A stretch of DNA of 64,000 nucleotides, taken from Gilvirhabdus luticola (GTDB taxonomy: Bacteria; Bacteroidota; Bacteroidia; Flavobacteriales; Flavobacteriaceae). Within the stretch, counting starts at the first letter, position 1. Each line of letters opens with the position of its first letter. The DNA is taken from NCBI RefSeq assembly GCF_032583975.1, contig NZ_JAWHTF010000003.1; one strand, given 5' to 3'. Shown here in pieces: positions 1 to 9,325 of this stretch. The notes under the pieces are model-generated. The model saw only the letters and a program-made list of their open reading frames with translations. It ran no database searches and was not told the DNA's origin. The translations under genes and the position numbers were made by a program.

Positions 1-573
1 AGGATCTTGAGTAGCAACAAATCCAGGAGCGCTAGTGTTTATAGAAGCTATAGCAGCGTCTAATTTAGTAAACAGGTCTAGATATATGGTTTCAGCATCG
101 TCATATTTTGGACTTGGATTATTTGGGTTTAATGCATCTGTATAAGGCACATCACCAAAAATTTCAACCAAGTGTGCATAGGCTGCAACTTCTAAAATAG
201 TGATACAGGCAACTTTATTATCTGCATTAGCTTCAGCATTAGCTATAACGATCTCTTTAGATCCTTTTAAATCCTGTAATACATCTTTGTACATTTCTCT
301 CCAAATGTTTCTACCATGATTTCTGGTAACTTGAGTGTACTGGCTCTCTTCTGGGTATGTTGTTTGTGCCCAGTATTGCGCATACATTCTTAATGGATTG
401 AAGTTTACACTCGCAGAGTTTTGCTGATCAAAGAATTGTCTCATACCTTCTGTAAACAAACCAGCAGAAGGTACTGATGACGGGCTTTTTGTATCGATGT
501 TCAAGCTTTCATCAACCTCGCACGATACGAGAACGGTGAAAGCACTGACGATTGTTAAAATTATTTTTTTCAT
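1..573 (-). CDS. SusD/RagB-like outer-membrane lipoprotein, C-terminal part missing
   Basis: The frame is open from an ATG at 573 to the window edge, giving 191 N-terminal residues. It begins with a lipoprotein signal ending LVSC, with the acylated Cys at residue 18, followed by an acidic stretch. The early segment around QYWAQTTYPEESQYT and the later EIFGDVPYTDA are typical of SusD/RagB proteins, the surface glycan-binding lids that sit on SusC channels. It starts 12 bases after the upstream receptor gene, so the two form an operon. The cargo cannot be read from this part; no carbohydrate enzyme is visible in the window. The rest lies outside the window. Confidence 0.9.
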   Translation of the reverse strand, partial: MKKIILTIVSAFTVLVSCEVDESLNIDTKSPSSVPSAGLFTEGMRQFFDQQNSASVNFNPLRMYAQYWAQTTYPEESQYTQVTRNHGRNIWREMYKDVLQDLKGSKEIVIANAEANADNKVACITILEVAAYAHLVEIFGDVPYTDALNPNNPSPKYDDAETIYLDLFTKLDAAIASINTSAPGFVATQDP

Positions 574-585
574 ATTCAATATTTA

Positions 586-3500
586 TTAAAATTCTAAATT
601 TAGATTTAAACCAACGGTTCTAGCAGTAGGATAAGATCCTGAAATATATCCTTGAGCATTTCCAGCACCTAATCCAGATTCTGGATCAGCATAAGGAACA
701 CTCTTATCAATGATCCATAAATTTCGACCTATTAATGATAAGGATAATGCAGAAATATTATCACCTAGTAACTTACTTGGGAAACTATACGTAAATGCTA
801 ATTCACGAAGTTTTACATAACCTGCATCATAAACTGTCATTGCAGCTGGGTTTCCAGTTGAATTACCCCAGTAGTAATAACCACCAAAATAATCTGCTCT
901 ACCTCTTACAGTATTAGGTGTTCCGTCAGCTTGTACACCTTCACGGATAAGACCACCACTATCTGCACCTGCAGTTACAGGGTCTCTAACAGGATTTCCT
1001 AAATCATTAAGACCAGCTGTATGCTTTAATACACCAGTTCCTTGACCATAGTGCATATCTAAAGAATAAACATCTCCACCTTTTTGAACATCAATTAAGA
1101 AACTTAATGTCATGTTCTTGTAAGTAAATCTATTTGTAATACCACCATTCCAATCTGGGTTTGCATTACCAATTACTTGATCGGCTTGTGCCTGATACCA
1201 ACGGCCATCTGGTCTAACTACTCTATTATCTTTTCTTCTTTCTGAAGGATCAGTAACACCATTACCATTGGTATCAAAGAAAACATAACCAGTACCTCTA
1301 ATAGTTCCATAAGGCTCACCTTTAGTAGCATTAATGGTAATACCACCTTGATAAGAACCTAATACTATATTTTCAGTATCTGCATATAAATCAACCACTA
1401 AACTTTCGTTTTTAGCCCAGTTTACATCAACACCCCATTCGAAGTCTTCTGTTCTAACAGGTACCAAATTAACACCAACTTCCCAACCTTTATTTTGGAC
1501 TTCACCAGCATTAACCCATCTGAATATTGCACCAGTTGCAGCTGTTGTAGTAACCGCCATTAATTGGTCTGTTGTATTTTTCTTATACCAAGACACATCA
1601 AAACCAACTCTGTTGTTAAACATACGAGCTTCTAATCCAACCTCAATTTCTGCAGTTCTTTCTGGTTTTAACTCTGAATTGTTTTTTGTATTTGGAAATG
1701 AGAACAATGAAGCCGCTCCAAATGCATCATTAACGATAAACGTATCATAAACATTATTAGCTGGTAAGTCATTACCTACTTCAGCATAGCCTCCTCTTAA
1801 TTTACCAAAATTTAACCAATCTAAATCCATCAGACTTGAAAAGATTAAACTTGCACTTGCTCCATAATAATTATAATCATTTTTACCAGGAGGTAATGCC
1901 GAAGAAATATCATATCTATCAGTTAAATCTAAATATAAAAAGTTTTTATATCCAAAAGATGCTTGAGCATATACTCCATTAACTTGCTTTTTTTGTAAAT
2001 TCTCTACTGGAAATGGATTAGCATTTACAGAATTGGCCAAAAAGTATAAATCTGGAACTTTTAAACCACCAGAAGTAGAATTCTTAAATAAAGAATACGT
2101 TTCTCTACGAATATTCACACCTGCAACACCACTTAATGTTAAATCTTCTGTTATGTTAGTATTGAAATTCAACATGAAATCGTAATTATAGTCTGTAGAT
2201 TGGATGTCATATCTTGTATATCCAGAAGGCTCAGAGTTTGTTAATTCCAATATACCAAAACCGTTAGATACAGAACCTACTGCTCTTCTTTCTTCTCTAA
2301 GTTCTGTATATGTATCAACTGAAGCTCTAACTGTAGCGTCTAACCAATTGGTTAGAGAATAGGTCATATAGACATTTCCGAAAAAACGATTTCTTCTATC
2401 AGAGTTGTAGTTTTTATAACGTGTCCAATAAGGGTTATCCCAGTATAATCCATCGGCTTGAGATCCACCAACACTTCCTTGTCCGTTCCAAGTCCAGTTT
2501 TCACCAGTTTGGAAGAATATGGCTCTTTGATCTAGAACGTCTACATTGGTATTCCACCACTGTCTCATTTGTGACATTAAGTTATCACTATAACCAGTGG
2601 AGTTACGACCTTTGGCACGTTGAGCTATGAAATTAGCGTTAGAACCTACTTTAAATTTATCTGAAACCTGTAATGTTCCATTGAAATTAATTGTGTTTCT
2701 GTTCAATTTAGAGTTAGGTAAGATACCTGTAGATTCTAAATTTGTAAAACCTAATCTATAGGTTGCAGTTTCTGAACCACCACTAATAGCAATAGAGTTA
2801 TTTAAATCGTAAGAAGTTTCAAAGAACTCTACTGGCGTATTTTTAGCAGCTACATAAGGTGTAGCAGTTAAATAATTTGGATGCGCAGGTACAAAAGCGT
2901 CCCATTGATATACCAATAAATTTGGATCAAATTCAGCTCCATAAGAAGCATCATCATATTGAGGCACAGCCAAATCGTCAATACCATCACCATTCACATC
3001 GATATCTTCAAAATAACCGGTTGATCCATAATATGCACCATAACCAACTCCATATTCATCTTGGTACTCAGCAAAAGTTTCTTTGTCAATATTACCAATT
3101 TGTATACCAGATGTAACAGTTACTTTAGCGCCTTGTCCTTTTTTACCTTTTTTAGTTGTAACAATTACAACACCATTTGCGGCCTGTGATCCATATAATG
3201 CCGATGCAGCAGCGCCTTTAAGTATGTTTATAGATTCTACATCATCAGGATTAATATCCGATGCGGCGTTACCATAATCATAACCAGTACTACCAGCTGC
3301 TTGATTAGCACTATTGTTAACTCTATTGGAAATTGGTACACCATCTACAACAAATAATGGTTGGTTGTTTCCGGTTAAAGAACTTGCACCTCTAATTAAG
3401 AAGTTTGCAGAACCACCAAAGTTGTTGTTCCCTTTAATTTGAACACCACTTACCTTACCAGAAAGTGAGTTTACAACATTTGTTTGTCTAACAGTAGAAA

Positions 3501-3891
3501 CTTCTTCACCACCAACTTCTTGAGATGAATATCCAAGAGATTTCTTTTCTCTTGAAATACCTAATGCTGTAACAACAACTTCATCAAGTAAAGCAGCATC
3601 TTCTTCCATAGTTACACTAATAGAATTTGACGCTCCAACAGTAACCTCTTGAGTTTTTTGACCGATGTAACTAAAAACTAAAACATCGCCAGTGCTGGCT
3701 GTTATAGCATAATTTCCATCAAAATCTGTTTGAGTTCCATTGGTTGTCCCCTTAACAATGATATTTACTCCAGGAAGGGGTAAGCCAGAATTATCTGACA
3801 CAGTTCCTGAAATAGTTTTTTCTTGTGCAAATGTTAGTTGCACAACAAACGCTAGTAATAGCGTTAGAATTCCACTAAACTTTGTTTTCAT
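586..3891 (-). CDS. SusC/RagA-family TonB-dependent receptor
   Basis: This is a 1101-residue outer-membrane channel importing large substrates with energy from TonB. A signal peptide ends near residue 22 (TFA/Q). A carboxypeptidase-regulatory-like domain (about 25-95) follows, then a TonB-box-like LDEVVVTAL (102-110), a plug domain with SLSGKVSGVQI and PLFVVDGVPI, and a long beta-barrel ending in Phe. The length is normal for SusC. Two Asp-rich, EF-hand-like loops (DVNGDGIDD near residue 300 and DTNGNGVTDPSE in the late barrel) suggest bound calcium, which is inference. The SusD partner follows directly, so a polysaccharide or peptide uptake system is likely; the substrate is unknown. Confidence 0.95.
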   Translation of the reverse strand: MKTKFSGILTLLLAFVVQLTFAQEKTISGTVSDNSGLPLPGVNIIVKGTTNGTQTDFDGNYAITASTGDVLVFSYIGQKTQEVTVGASNSISVTMEEDAALLDEVVVTALGISREKKSLGYSSQEVGGEEVSTVRQTNVVNSLSGKVSGVQIKGNNNFGGSANFLIRGASSLTGNNQPLFVVDGVPISNRVNNSANQAAGSTGYDYGNAASDINPDDVESINILKGAAASALYGSQAANGVVIVTTKKGKKGQGAKVTVTSGIQIGNIDKETFAEYQDEYGVGYGAYYGSTGYFEDIDVNGDGIDDLAVPQYDDASYGAEFDPNLLVYQWDAFVPAHPNYLTATPYVAAKNTPVEFFETSYDLNNSIAISGGSETATYRLGFTNLESTGILPNSKLNRNTINFNGTLQVSDKFKVGSNANFIAQRAKGRNSTGYSDNLMSQMRQWWNTNVDVLDQRAIFFQTGENWTWNGQGSVGGSQADGLYWDNPYWTRYKNYNSDRRNRFFGNVYMTYSLTNWLDATVRASVDTYTELREERRAVGSVSNGFGILELTNSEPSGYTRYDIQSTDYNYDFMLNFNTNITEDLTLSGVAGVNIRRETYSLFKNSTSGGLKVPDLYFLANSVNANPFPVENLQKKQVNGVYAQASFGYKNFLYLDLTDRYDISSALPPGKNDYNYYGASASLIFSSLMDLDWLNFGKLRGGYAEVGNDLPANNVYDTFIVNDAFGAASLFSFPNTKNNSELKPERTAEIEVGLEARMFNNRVGFDVSWYKKNTTDQLMAVTTTAATGAIFRWVNAGEVQNKGWEVGVNLVPVRTEDFEWGVDVNWAKNESLVVDLYADTENIVLGSYQGGITINATKGEPYGTIRGTGYVFFDTNGNGVTDPSERRKDNRVVRPDGRWYQAQADQVIGNANPDWNGGITNRFTYKNMTLSFLIDVQKGGDVYSLDMHYGQGTGVLKHTAGLNDLGNPVRDPVTAGADSGGLIREGVQADGTPNTVRGRADYFGGYYYWGNSTGNPAAMTVYDAGYVKLRELAFTYSFPSKLLGDNISALSLSLIGRNLWIIDKSVPYADPESGLGAGNAQGYISGSYPTARTVGLNLNLEF

Positions 3892-4009
3892 TTTATATTA
3901 ATTTGAATTAGTCAAGGCCAAAAATCTTAATAAATTCTTAATAAAACAATAATTAAAGGTTAAAATTTCAATTTTTTTAGAAAATTTGTACCGTTGGATG
4001 CTAATATCA

Positions 4010-5704
4010 CTAAAAATCAGCTATTAAGCTTATATGAATTTTGGAGTTTGAGAACTTAAATTTTTGATTTTCTATTTTGCCATTGGCATAGTTGAATTTA
4101 AGAAGACCAGCTTTGTTGATAATCCCAAAACCCAATCCAAATGAGTAGAGTTTTTCTTTTTGTAAGGCAATTTCATTTTCAAAATAGGCAAAATCCAAAA
4201 TTGAATGGATGTATAAATTTCTCGCGAATTGAATTCTGTATTCTGAATTTATTAAACCATATAATGATGCAACCAAACTATTTTCTTCAAACCCTCTAAT
4301 AGAGTTGATTCCTCCAAACCGTAATAACTCATTTTCTACATAGTTGTCAGAAAAGAGCGCGCCACTATTTATTCTAAAATATATGCTGTTTGTATGATTC
4401 AGTTTAAAAATTTTAAACCCATCTAGACTTGTTAGGTTTTGTTTTTCTGAAACTCCTTCAATCTTTCTTTGTCCAAATCCAGTTTCAAAGTAAAAAGACG
4501 ACGTGTATGGGAATAGAATATTATCTGATAATGAACTTGTATGTTGATATCCTATTGAATAGTATTTAGAATCATAATCAGTAATTAAACCAGCAGTATT
4601 TTGAGATAATAAATCATTAGATTGCGTAGAGGTAAATCCTAAATAGATTGTATTTTTTGGATTTACTTGATAAAAAGTACGGGCTTTTTGATTAACCGTT
4701 GTAAATGAGGAATCTTTCTTGAAAATTCGTAATTCCAATTCAGCACCTAAAGGCGATCCAAACAAATATGGTGTTTTCAAATTTGCATTGAACGACTTTT
4801 GCTCACTTGCATCGCTTTTGTAGGTAAGATTAAAAGTCTCTCCATAATTTAAATTATTAATTAAAGACAAATTTAAATAACCATCAAACTTAAGCTTACC
4901 ATTGTCTTCGTTGGTTCCAAAACCTAGAAACCCATCAAAGGAATTACTTTTTCTTTTCTCTATATATAAATACAGAGAAGTTGAGTCTTCAGTAAACAAA
5001 ACTTCTGGTGGTTTAATTTCGTTAGCAAACTTCAAATCATTTAGTAAACTTGTCTTCTTCTTTATAGTGTTTAAATCAAAAACTTGAGAGGGTTTTATTT
5101 TTACGAAATGCTTTAAATAAGATTTTGGAAATTTTTCATATCCCTTGATAATAATTTGATCAATATTTCTTTTGGTTCTTTCAGACTCTATGATCAGTTT
5201 GGCTTGAAGGCTGGAAGAATCTTTAGCTTTAATATCAATGAGCTTAAGTTTTGCGAAAGGGAATCCATCTTCTGCAATTTTAGAATTTAGATAGTTTAAA
5301 GATTCTTCAGTTTTATCAATTGGTAATATAAAATGATCTTTATGAATCTGGTATGAAATCGAATTAATTAAATCTTTATTCAAAACTGTATCGTTGTAAT
5401 ATATATATATGGTATCAATTTTCTTTTTTAAATAAATCAAAGCGAAAAATGTGCTGTCATTAAATTTGGTGACATTTTCCAACTTGTTTTCTATAAAACC
5501 TATGTTGAATAATCTTTTTCTTAAGGAATCAATTTCAGTTTCTATACTAGAATAATCAAGATGGTAATTAGAATAATTTAGGGAGTCAATTAATTTGGTT
5601 TCGACATCACTCTTTCCTTCAATCAGCAACTGCAAATTTTGGCAAGATAAATCCTGAAAAAAAAGTATATATATAATAAGGAGTAAACTACCTGTTTTTT
5701 GCAC
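4010..5704 (-). CDS. Omp85-family outer-membrane protein (POTRA plus beta-barrel)
   Basis: The product has 564 residues, with a hydrophobic N-terminus ending LSC/Q. The first half looks like POTRA-type repeats (for example RNIDQIIIKGYEKFPKSYL). The second half is a beta-barrel containing FGGINSIRGFEENSL, which matches the conserved RGF motif of the Omp85 superfamily, and the chain ends in Phe. This points to BamA/TamA-like proteins, with roles in outer-membrane protein or lipid insertion. It is shorter than BamA and is more likely an accessory paralogue. The start is GTG at 5704, because a TGA lies two codons upstream in frame and no ATG is near. It is divergent from rpsL and shares the 177-base intergenic region. 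Confidence 0.85.
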   Translation of the reverse strand: MQKTGSLLLIIYILFFQDLSCQNLQLLIEGKSDVETKLIDSLNYSNYHLDYSSIETEIDSLRKRLFNIGFIENKLENVTKFNDSTFFALIYLKKKIDTIYIYYNDTVLNKDLINSISYQIHKDHFILPIDKTEESLNYLNSKIAEDGFPFAKLKLIDIKAKDSSSLQAKLIIESERTKRNIDQIIIKGYEKFPKSYLKHFVKIKPSQVFDLNTIKKKTSLLNDLKFANEIKPPEVLFTEDSTSLYLYIEKRKSNSFDGFLGFGTNEDNGKLKFDGYLNLSLINNLNYGETFNLTYKSDASEQKSFNANLKTPYLFGSPLGAELELRIFKKDSSFTTVNQKARTFYQVNPKNTIYLGFTSTQSNDLLSQNTAGLITDYDSKYYSIGYQHTSSLSDNILFPYTSSFYFETGFGQRKIEGVSEKQNLTSLDGFKIFKLNHTNSIYFRINSGALFSDNYVENELLRFGGINSIRGFEENSLVASLYGLINSEYRIQFARNLYIHSILDFAYFENEIALQKEKLYSFGLGFGIINKAGLLKFNYANGKIENQKFKFSNSKIHISLIADF

Positions 5705-5808
5705 GCTTCAATAGACTTTAATAATGCGTAAATCTAACGGAAAAACAACACTAATAATATATAGAGAAAATTATTTTTCAAATAAAGAATAAAATTAATC
5801 TTCTACTA

Positions 5809-5857
5809 TTTGAAAAATACAATTTAATTTCTACCTTTGCAGCCCTCTTAACAGAGG
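5809..5857 (+). promoter_or_regulatory. Bacteroidota-type promoter and leader hairpin of the str-S10 block
   Basis: TTTG at 5809-5812 and TACCTTTG at 5832-5839 are 19 bases apart. This fits the sigma-ABfr consensus known from Bacteroides (-33 TTTG, -7 TAnnTTTG). A small hairpin, CCTCT-TAAC-AGAGG (5844-5857), lies where the transcript should begin, about 24 bases before the rpsL ATG. It is the only site in the window where both promoter elements match exactly. The hairpin may stabilise the 5' end or regulate the operon, which is inference. Confidence 0.85.
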
Positions 5858-5881
5858 TAATTAAAAATATATAGTAAATAT

Positions 5882-6256
5882 ATGCCAACAATTTCACAAT
5901 TAGTACGAAAAGGAAGAGCCAAAATAACCAAGAAGAGTAAATCGGCTGCTTTAGACTCGTGTCCTCAAAGGCGTGGAGTTTGTACTCGTGTTTATACTAC
6001 AACACCAAAGAAACCTAATTCAGCAATGCGTAAAGTTGCAAGGGTAAGGTTAACCAATGGTAATGAGGTAAATGCATACATTCCAGGTGAAGGTCACAAT
6101 CTACAAGAGCACTCGATAGTATTGGTTAGAGGTGGAAGGGTAAAAGATTTGCCAGGTGTTAGATATCATATCGTTCGTGGAGCTTTAGACACAGCAGGTG
6201 TTGCAGGCAGAACACAACGTAGATCTAAGTACGGTGCAAAACGCCCTAAAAAGTAA
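5882..6256 (+). CDS. rpsL: 30S ribosomal protein S12
   Basis: This 124-residue protein of the decoding centre has the same length as in E. coli. It carries TPKKPNSA at residues 41-48 and GGRVKDLPGV around 84-93. Lys43 and Lys88 (numbered with Met), the sites of classic streptomycin-resistance changes, are both wild type. It is the first gene of the block and is followed 21 bases later by rpsG. Confidence 0.98.
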   Translation: MPTISQLVRKGRAKITKKSKSAALDSCPQRRGVCTRVYTTTPKKPNSAMRKVARVRLTNGNEVNAYIPGEGHNLQEHSIVLVRGGRVKDLPGVRYHIVRGALDTAGVAGRTQRRSKYGAKRPKK

Positions 6257-6277
6257 TTAAACTTTTATTGATTAGAG

Positions 6278-6754
6278 ATGAGAAAAAGACAAGCAAAGAA
6301 AAGACCACTTTTACCAGATCCACGTTTTAACGATCAGTTAGTAACACGTTTTGTTAATATGATGATGTGGGACGGTAAAAAATCTGTGGCTTTTAAAGTT
6401 TTCTATGATGCTATTGACATTGTAGATGCAAAAAAAACAGACGAAGAAAAAACAGCTTTAGAAATTTGGAAAGATGCTTTATCAAATGTGATGCCTCACG
6501 TTGAAGTACGTAGCCGTCGTGTTGGAGGAGCAACATTTCAAATTCCAATGCAAATTCGTCCAGACCGTAAAGTTTCTACGGCAATGAAATGGCTTATTAG
6601 TTATTCAAGAAAAAGAAACGAAAAATCTATGGCTCAAAAGCTTGCTGCTGAAGTTTTAGCCGCAGCTAAAGAAGAAGGAGCTGCTGTTAAAAAGAGAGTT
6701 GATACTCACAAAATGGCAGAAGCAAACAAAGCATTCTCACACTTTAGATTTTAA
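6278..6754 (+). CDS. rpsG: 30S ribosomal protein S7
   Basis: The product is 158 residues and nucleates the head of the 30S subunit by binding the 3' major domain of 16S rRNA. It has the typical basic N-terminus (RKRQAKKRP) and the helix-rich body ending HKMAEANKAFSHFRF. Only six bases separate it from fusA, the usual rpsL-rpsG-fusA order. In E. coli, S7 represses its own operon; no equivalent site was recognised here. Confidence 0.98.
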   Translation: MRKRQAKKRPLLPDPRFNDQLVTRFVNMMMWDGKKSVAFKVFYDAIDIVDAKKTDEEKTALEIWKDALSNVMPHVEVRSRRVGGATFQIPMQIRPDRKVSTAMKWLISYSRKRNEKSMAQKLAAEVLAAAKEEGAAVKKRVDTHKMAEANKAFSHFRF

Positions 6755-6760
6755 TTAGTA

Positions 6761-8887
6761 ATGGCAAGAGATTTAAGATATACAAGAAATATAGGTATTG
6801 CTGCTCACATTGATGCTGGTAAAACAACAACAACAGAGCGTATTCTTTATTATACAGGAGTTTCTCACAAGATAGGCGAAGTACACGATGGTGCTGCAAC
6901 TATGGACTGGATGGAACAAGAGCAAGAAAGGGGTATTACAATTACATCGGCCGCTACAACCTGTACTTGGGTTTTTCCAAAAGAAAATGCGATGCCAACT
7001 GAAGATGCAAAAGATTATCACTTTAATATAATTGATACTCCAGGCCACGTTGATTTTACTGTAGAGGTAAACCGTTCATTACGTGTATTGGATGGTTTGG
7101 TGTTTTTGTTTAGTGCAGTTGATGGTGTTGAGCCACAATCTGAAACTAACTGGAGATTGGCAGACAATTATAAAGTTCCCCGTATGGGATTTGTTAACAA
7201 GATGGATCGTCAAGGATCTAACTTTTTAGCAGTATGTCAGCAGGTAAAAGATATGTTAGGTTCTAATGCCGTGCCTATTGTATTGCCAATTGGAGATGAA
7301 ATAGATTTTAAAGGAATCGTAGATTTAGTTAAAAACAGAGCAATTGTTTGGCACGATGAAACTCAAGGCGCAACTTTTGATGTTATTGAGATTCCGGAAG
7401 AATTAAAAGCAGAAGCACGTAAATACAGAGCAAACCTTATTGAAGAGGTAGCTACTTACGATGAGAATCTTCTTGAAAAATTTATGGAAGATGAAGATTC
7501 TATTACTGAAGATGAAGTTCATGCTGCGTTAAGAGCTGCTGTTATGGATATGTCTATCATTCCAATGATTTGTGGTTCAGCATTCAAGAATAAAGGGGTT
7601 CAGTTTTTATTAGACGCTGTATGTCGTTATTTACCTTCACCTGTAGATAAAGATGCAATTGTAGGTACTAATCCTGAAACCGAAAAAGAAGAAAAAAGAA
7701 AACCATCAGTAAATGAACCTTTCTCTGCTTTAGCTTTTAAAATTGCAACAGACCCTTTCGTAGGTCGTTTAGCATTCTTTAGAGCATATTCAGGTCGTTT
7801 AGATGCGGGTTCTTATATATTGAATAACCGTTCTGGTAAAAAAGAACGTATTTCAAGAATTTATCAAATGCATTCTAATAAACAAAATGCTATCGATTTT
7901 ATTGAAGCAGGAGATATTGGAGCGGCTGTTGGATTTAAAGATATTAAGACTGGAGATACCATGTCTGATGAGAAACATCCAATTGTTTTAGAATCAATGA
8001 ATTTCCCTGATCCAGTAATTGGTATCGCGGTTGAACCTAAAACTAAAGCAGATGTGGATAAACTAGGTATGGCTTTGGCAAAATTAGCTGAAGAAGATCC
8101 AACATTTACAGTTAGAACTGACGAAGCTTCAGGACAGACTATTATTTCTGGAATGGGTGAACTTCATTTAGATATTATTGTTGATCGTTTAAGACGTGAA
8201 TTTAAAGTAGAAGTCAATCAAGGTCAACCTCAAGTTGAATACAAAGAGGCTATTACAAGACCTGCAGATCACAGAGAAGTTTACAAAAAGCAATCTGGTG
8301 GACGTGGTAAATTTGCAGATATTGTATTTACTCTCGAACCTGCTGAAGAAGGAAAAACTGGACTTGAATTTATTTCAGAAATTAAAGGTGGTAATGTTCC
8401 AAAAGAATTTATCCCTTCTATTGAAAAAGGATTTAAGATGGCGATGATTAATGGACCATTGGCAGGTTATGAAGTTGATGCCATGAAAGTAACATTAAAG
8501 GATGGTTCTTATCACGATGTAGATTCTGATCAATTATCATTTGAATTGGCGGCAAAATTGGGGTTTAAAGCTGCTGCAAAAGCTGCAAAAGCTGTGATCA
8601 TGGAGCCAATTATGAAATTAGAAGTGCTTACTCCTGAAGAAAACATGGGAGATATTGTAGGAGACCTTAACCGTCGTCGTGGTCAAGTTAATGACATGAG
8701 CGACAGAGCAGGATCTAAAGTTGTTAAGGCACATGTGCCGTTATCAGAAATGTTTGGCTATGTAACTTCGTTACGTACGCTTTCATCTGGTCGAGCAACA
8801 TCAACTATGGAATTTTCACACTATGCTGAAACACCTTCAAATATAGCAGAAGAAGTTATTAAAGCAGCTAAAGGAGTAGAAGCTTAA
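6761..8887 (+). CDS. fusA: Elongation factor G
   Basis: This 708-residue translational GTPase drives ribosome translocation. The nucleotide-binding motifs are complete: AHIDAGKTTT (15-24), RGITIT (57-62), DTPGH (92-96) and NKMD (146-149). Domains II-V follow at normal length, and the C-terminal region includes LSEMFGYVTSLRTLSSGRA. It lies between rpsG and rpsJ; the tuf gene that follows fusA in many bacteria is absent, as is usual in Bacteroidota. It looks like the housekeeping copy. Confidence 0.98.
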   Translation: MARDLRYTRNIGIAAHIDAGKTTTTERILYYTGVSHKIGEVHDGAATMDWMEQEQERGITITSAATTCTWVFPKENAMPTEDAKDYHFNIIDTPGHVDFTVEVNRSLRVLDGLVFLFSAVDGVEPQSETNWRLADNYKVPRMGFVNKMDRQGSNFLAVCQQVKDMLGSNAVPIVLPIGDEIDFKGIVDLVKNRAIVWHDETQGATFDVIEIPEELKAEARKYRANLIEEVATYDENLLEKFMEDEDSITEDEVHAALRAAVMDMSIIPMICGSAFKNKGVQFLLDAVCRYLPSPVDKDAIVGTNPETEKEEKRKPSVNEPFSALAFKIATDPFVGRLAFFRAYSGRLDAGSYILNNRSGKKERISRIYQMHSNKQNAIDFIEAGDIGAAVGFKDIKTGDTMSDEKHPIVLESMNFPDPVIGIAVEPKTKADVDKLGMALAKLAEEDPTFTVRTDEASGQTIISGMGELHLDIIVDRLRREFKVEVNQGQPQVEYKEAITRPADHREVYKKQSGGRGKFADIVFTLEPAEEGKTGLEFISEIKGGNVPKEFIPSIEKGFKMAMINGPLAGYEVDAMKVTLKDGSYHDVDSDQLSFELAAKLGFKAAAKAAKAVIMEPIMKLEVLTPEENMGDIVGDLNRRRGQVNDMSDRAGSKVVKAHVPLSEMFGYVTSLRTLSSGRATSTMEFSHYAETPSNIAEEVIKAAKGVEA

Positions 8888-8899
8888 ATCTAAAAGAAA

Positions 8900-9205
8900 A
8901 TGAGTCAAAAAATTAGAATAAAATTAAAATCTTACGATCACAATTTAGTAGACAAATCTGCTGATAAGATTGTAAAAACAGTGAAAAGCACTGGTGCTGT
9001 TGTAACTGGACCAATTCCTTTACCAACTCACAAGAAAATTTTCACAGTGTTACGTTCACCGCACGTAAATAAAAAATCTAGAGAACAATTTCAATTAAGC
9101 TCTTATAAAAGGCTGCTTGATATTTATAGTTCTTCATCTAAAACAATTGATGCTTTAATGAAGCTTGAATTACCGAGTGGAGTAGAAGTTGAGATTAAGG
9201 TGTAA
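8900..9205 (+). CDS. rpsJ: 30S ribosomal protein S10
   Basis: This 101-residue protein of the 30S head has the typical core PLPTHKKIFTVLRSPHVNKKSREQF. In E. coli the same protein is NusE, a partner of NusB/NusG in antitermination. It follows fusA by 12 bases. The next gene, rplC, is 120 bases away, and that gap holds a terminator-like hairpin, so rpsJ may lie at the end of a first transcription unit. Confidence 0.98.
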   Translation: MSQKIRIKLKSYDHNLVDKSADKIVKTVKSTGAVVTGPIPLPTHKKIFTVLRSPHVNKKSREQFQLSSYKRLLDIYSSSSKTIDALMKLELPSGVEVEIKV

Positions 9206-9222
9206 GTAAGACACGAACATGT

Positions 9223-9296
9223 CCTCAACGATGGTTGTGGAAAAACGGAAAAAATACAATTCAGGGTTGAAACGTATTTTGACCCTGAAGTTTTTT
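9223..9296 (+). promoter_or_regulatory. Candidate attenuator or leader RNA between rpsJ and rplC
   Basis: The 120-base gap has two hairpins in tandem. The first pairs CCTCAAC (9223-9229) with GTTGTGG (9234-9240) around GATG, with one mismatch. The second pairs 9260-9272 with 9277-9289 around CGTA: 13 pairs, two of them G-U, with a GC-rich centre (CAGGG/CCCTG). Six T follow at 9291-9296. The second has the form of an intrinsic terminator but sits inside a ribosomal operon, 29 bases before rplC. Attenuation, possibly by L4 as in the E. coli S10 leader, is inference. It could also be a plain partial terminator. Confidence 0.6.
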
Positions 9297-9325
9297 AAAT
9301 AAGTAACAATTAATAAATAATAATT

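Noticed and set aside
6773..7048. Antisense open frame of 91 codons within fusA
   Set aside because: It lies fully inside a strongly conserved gene, has low-complexity Cys/Ser/Phe composition and no control signals; a shadow frame.
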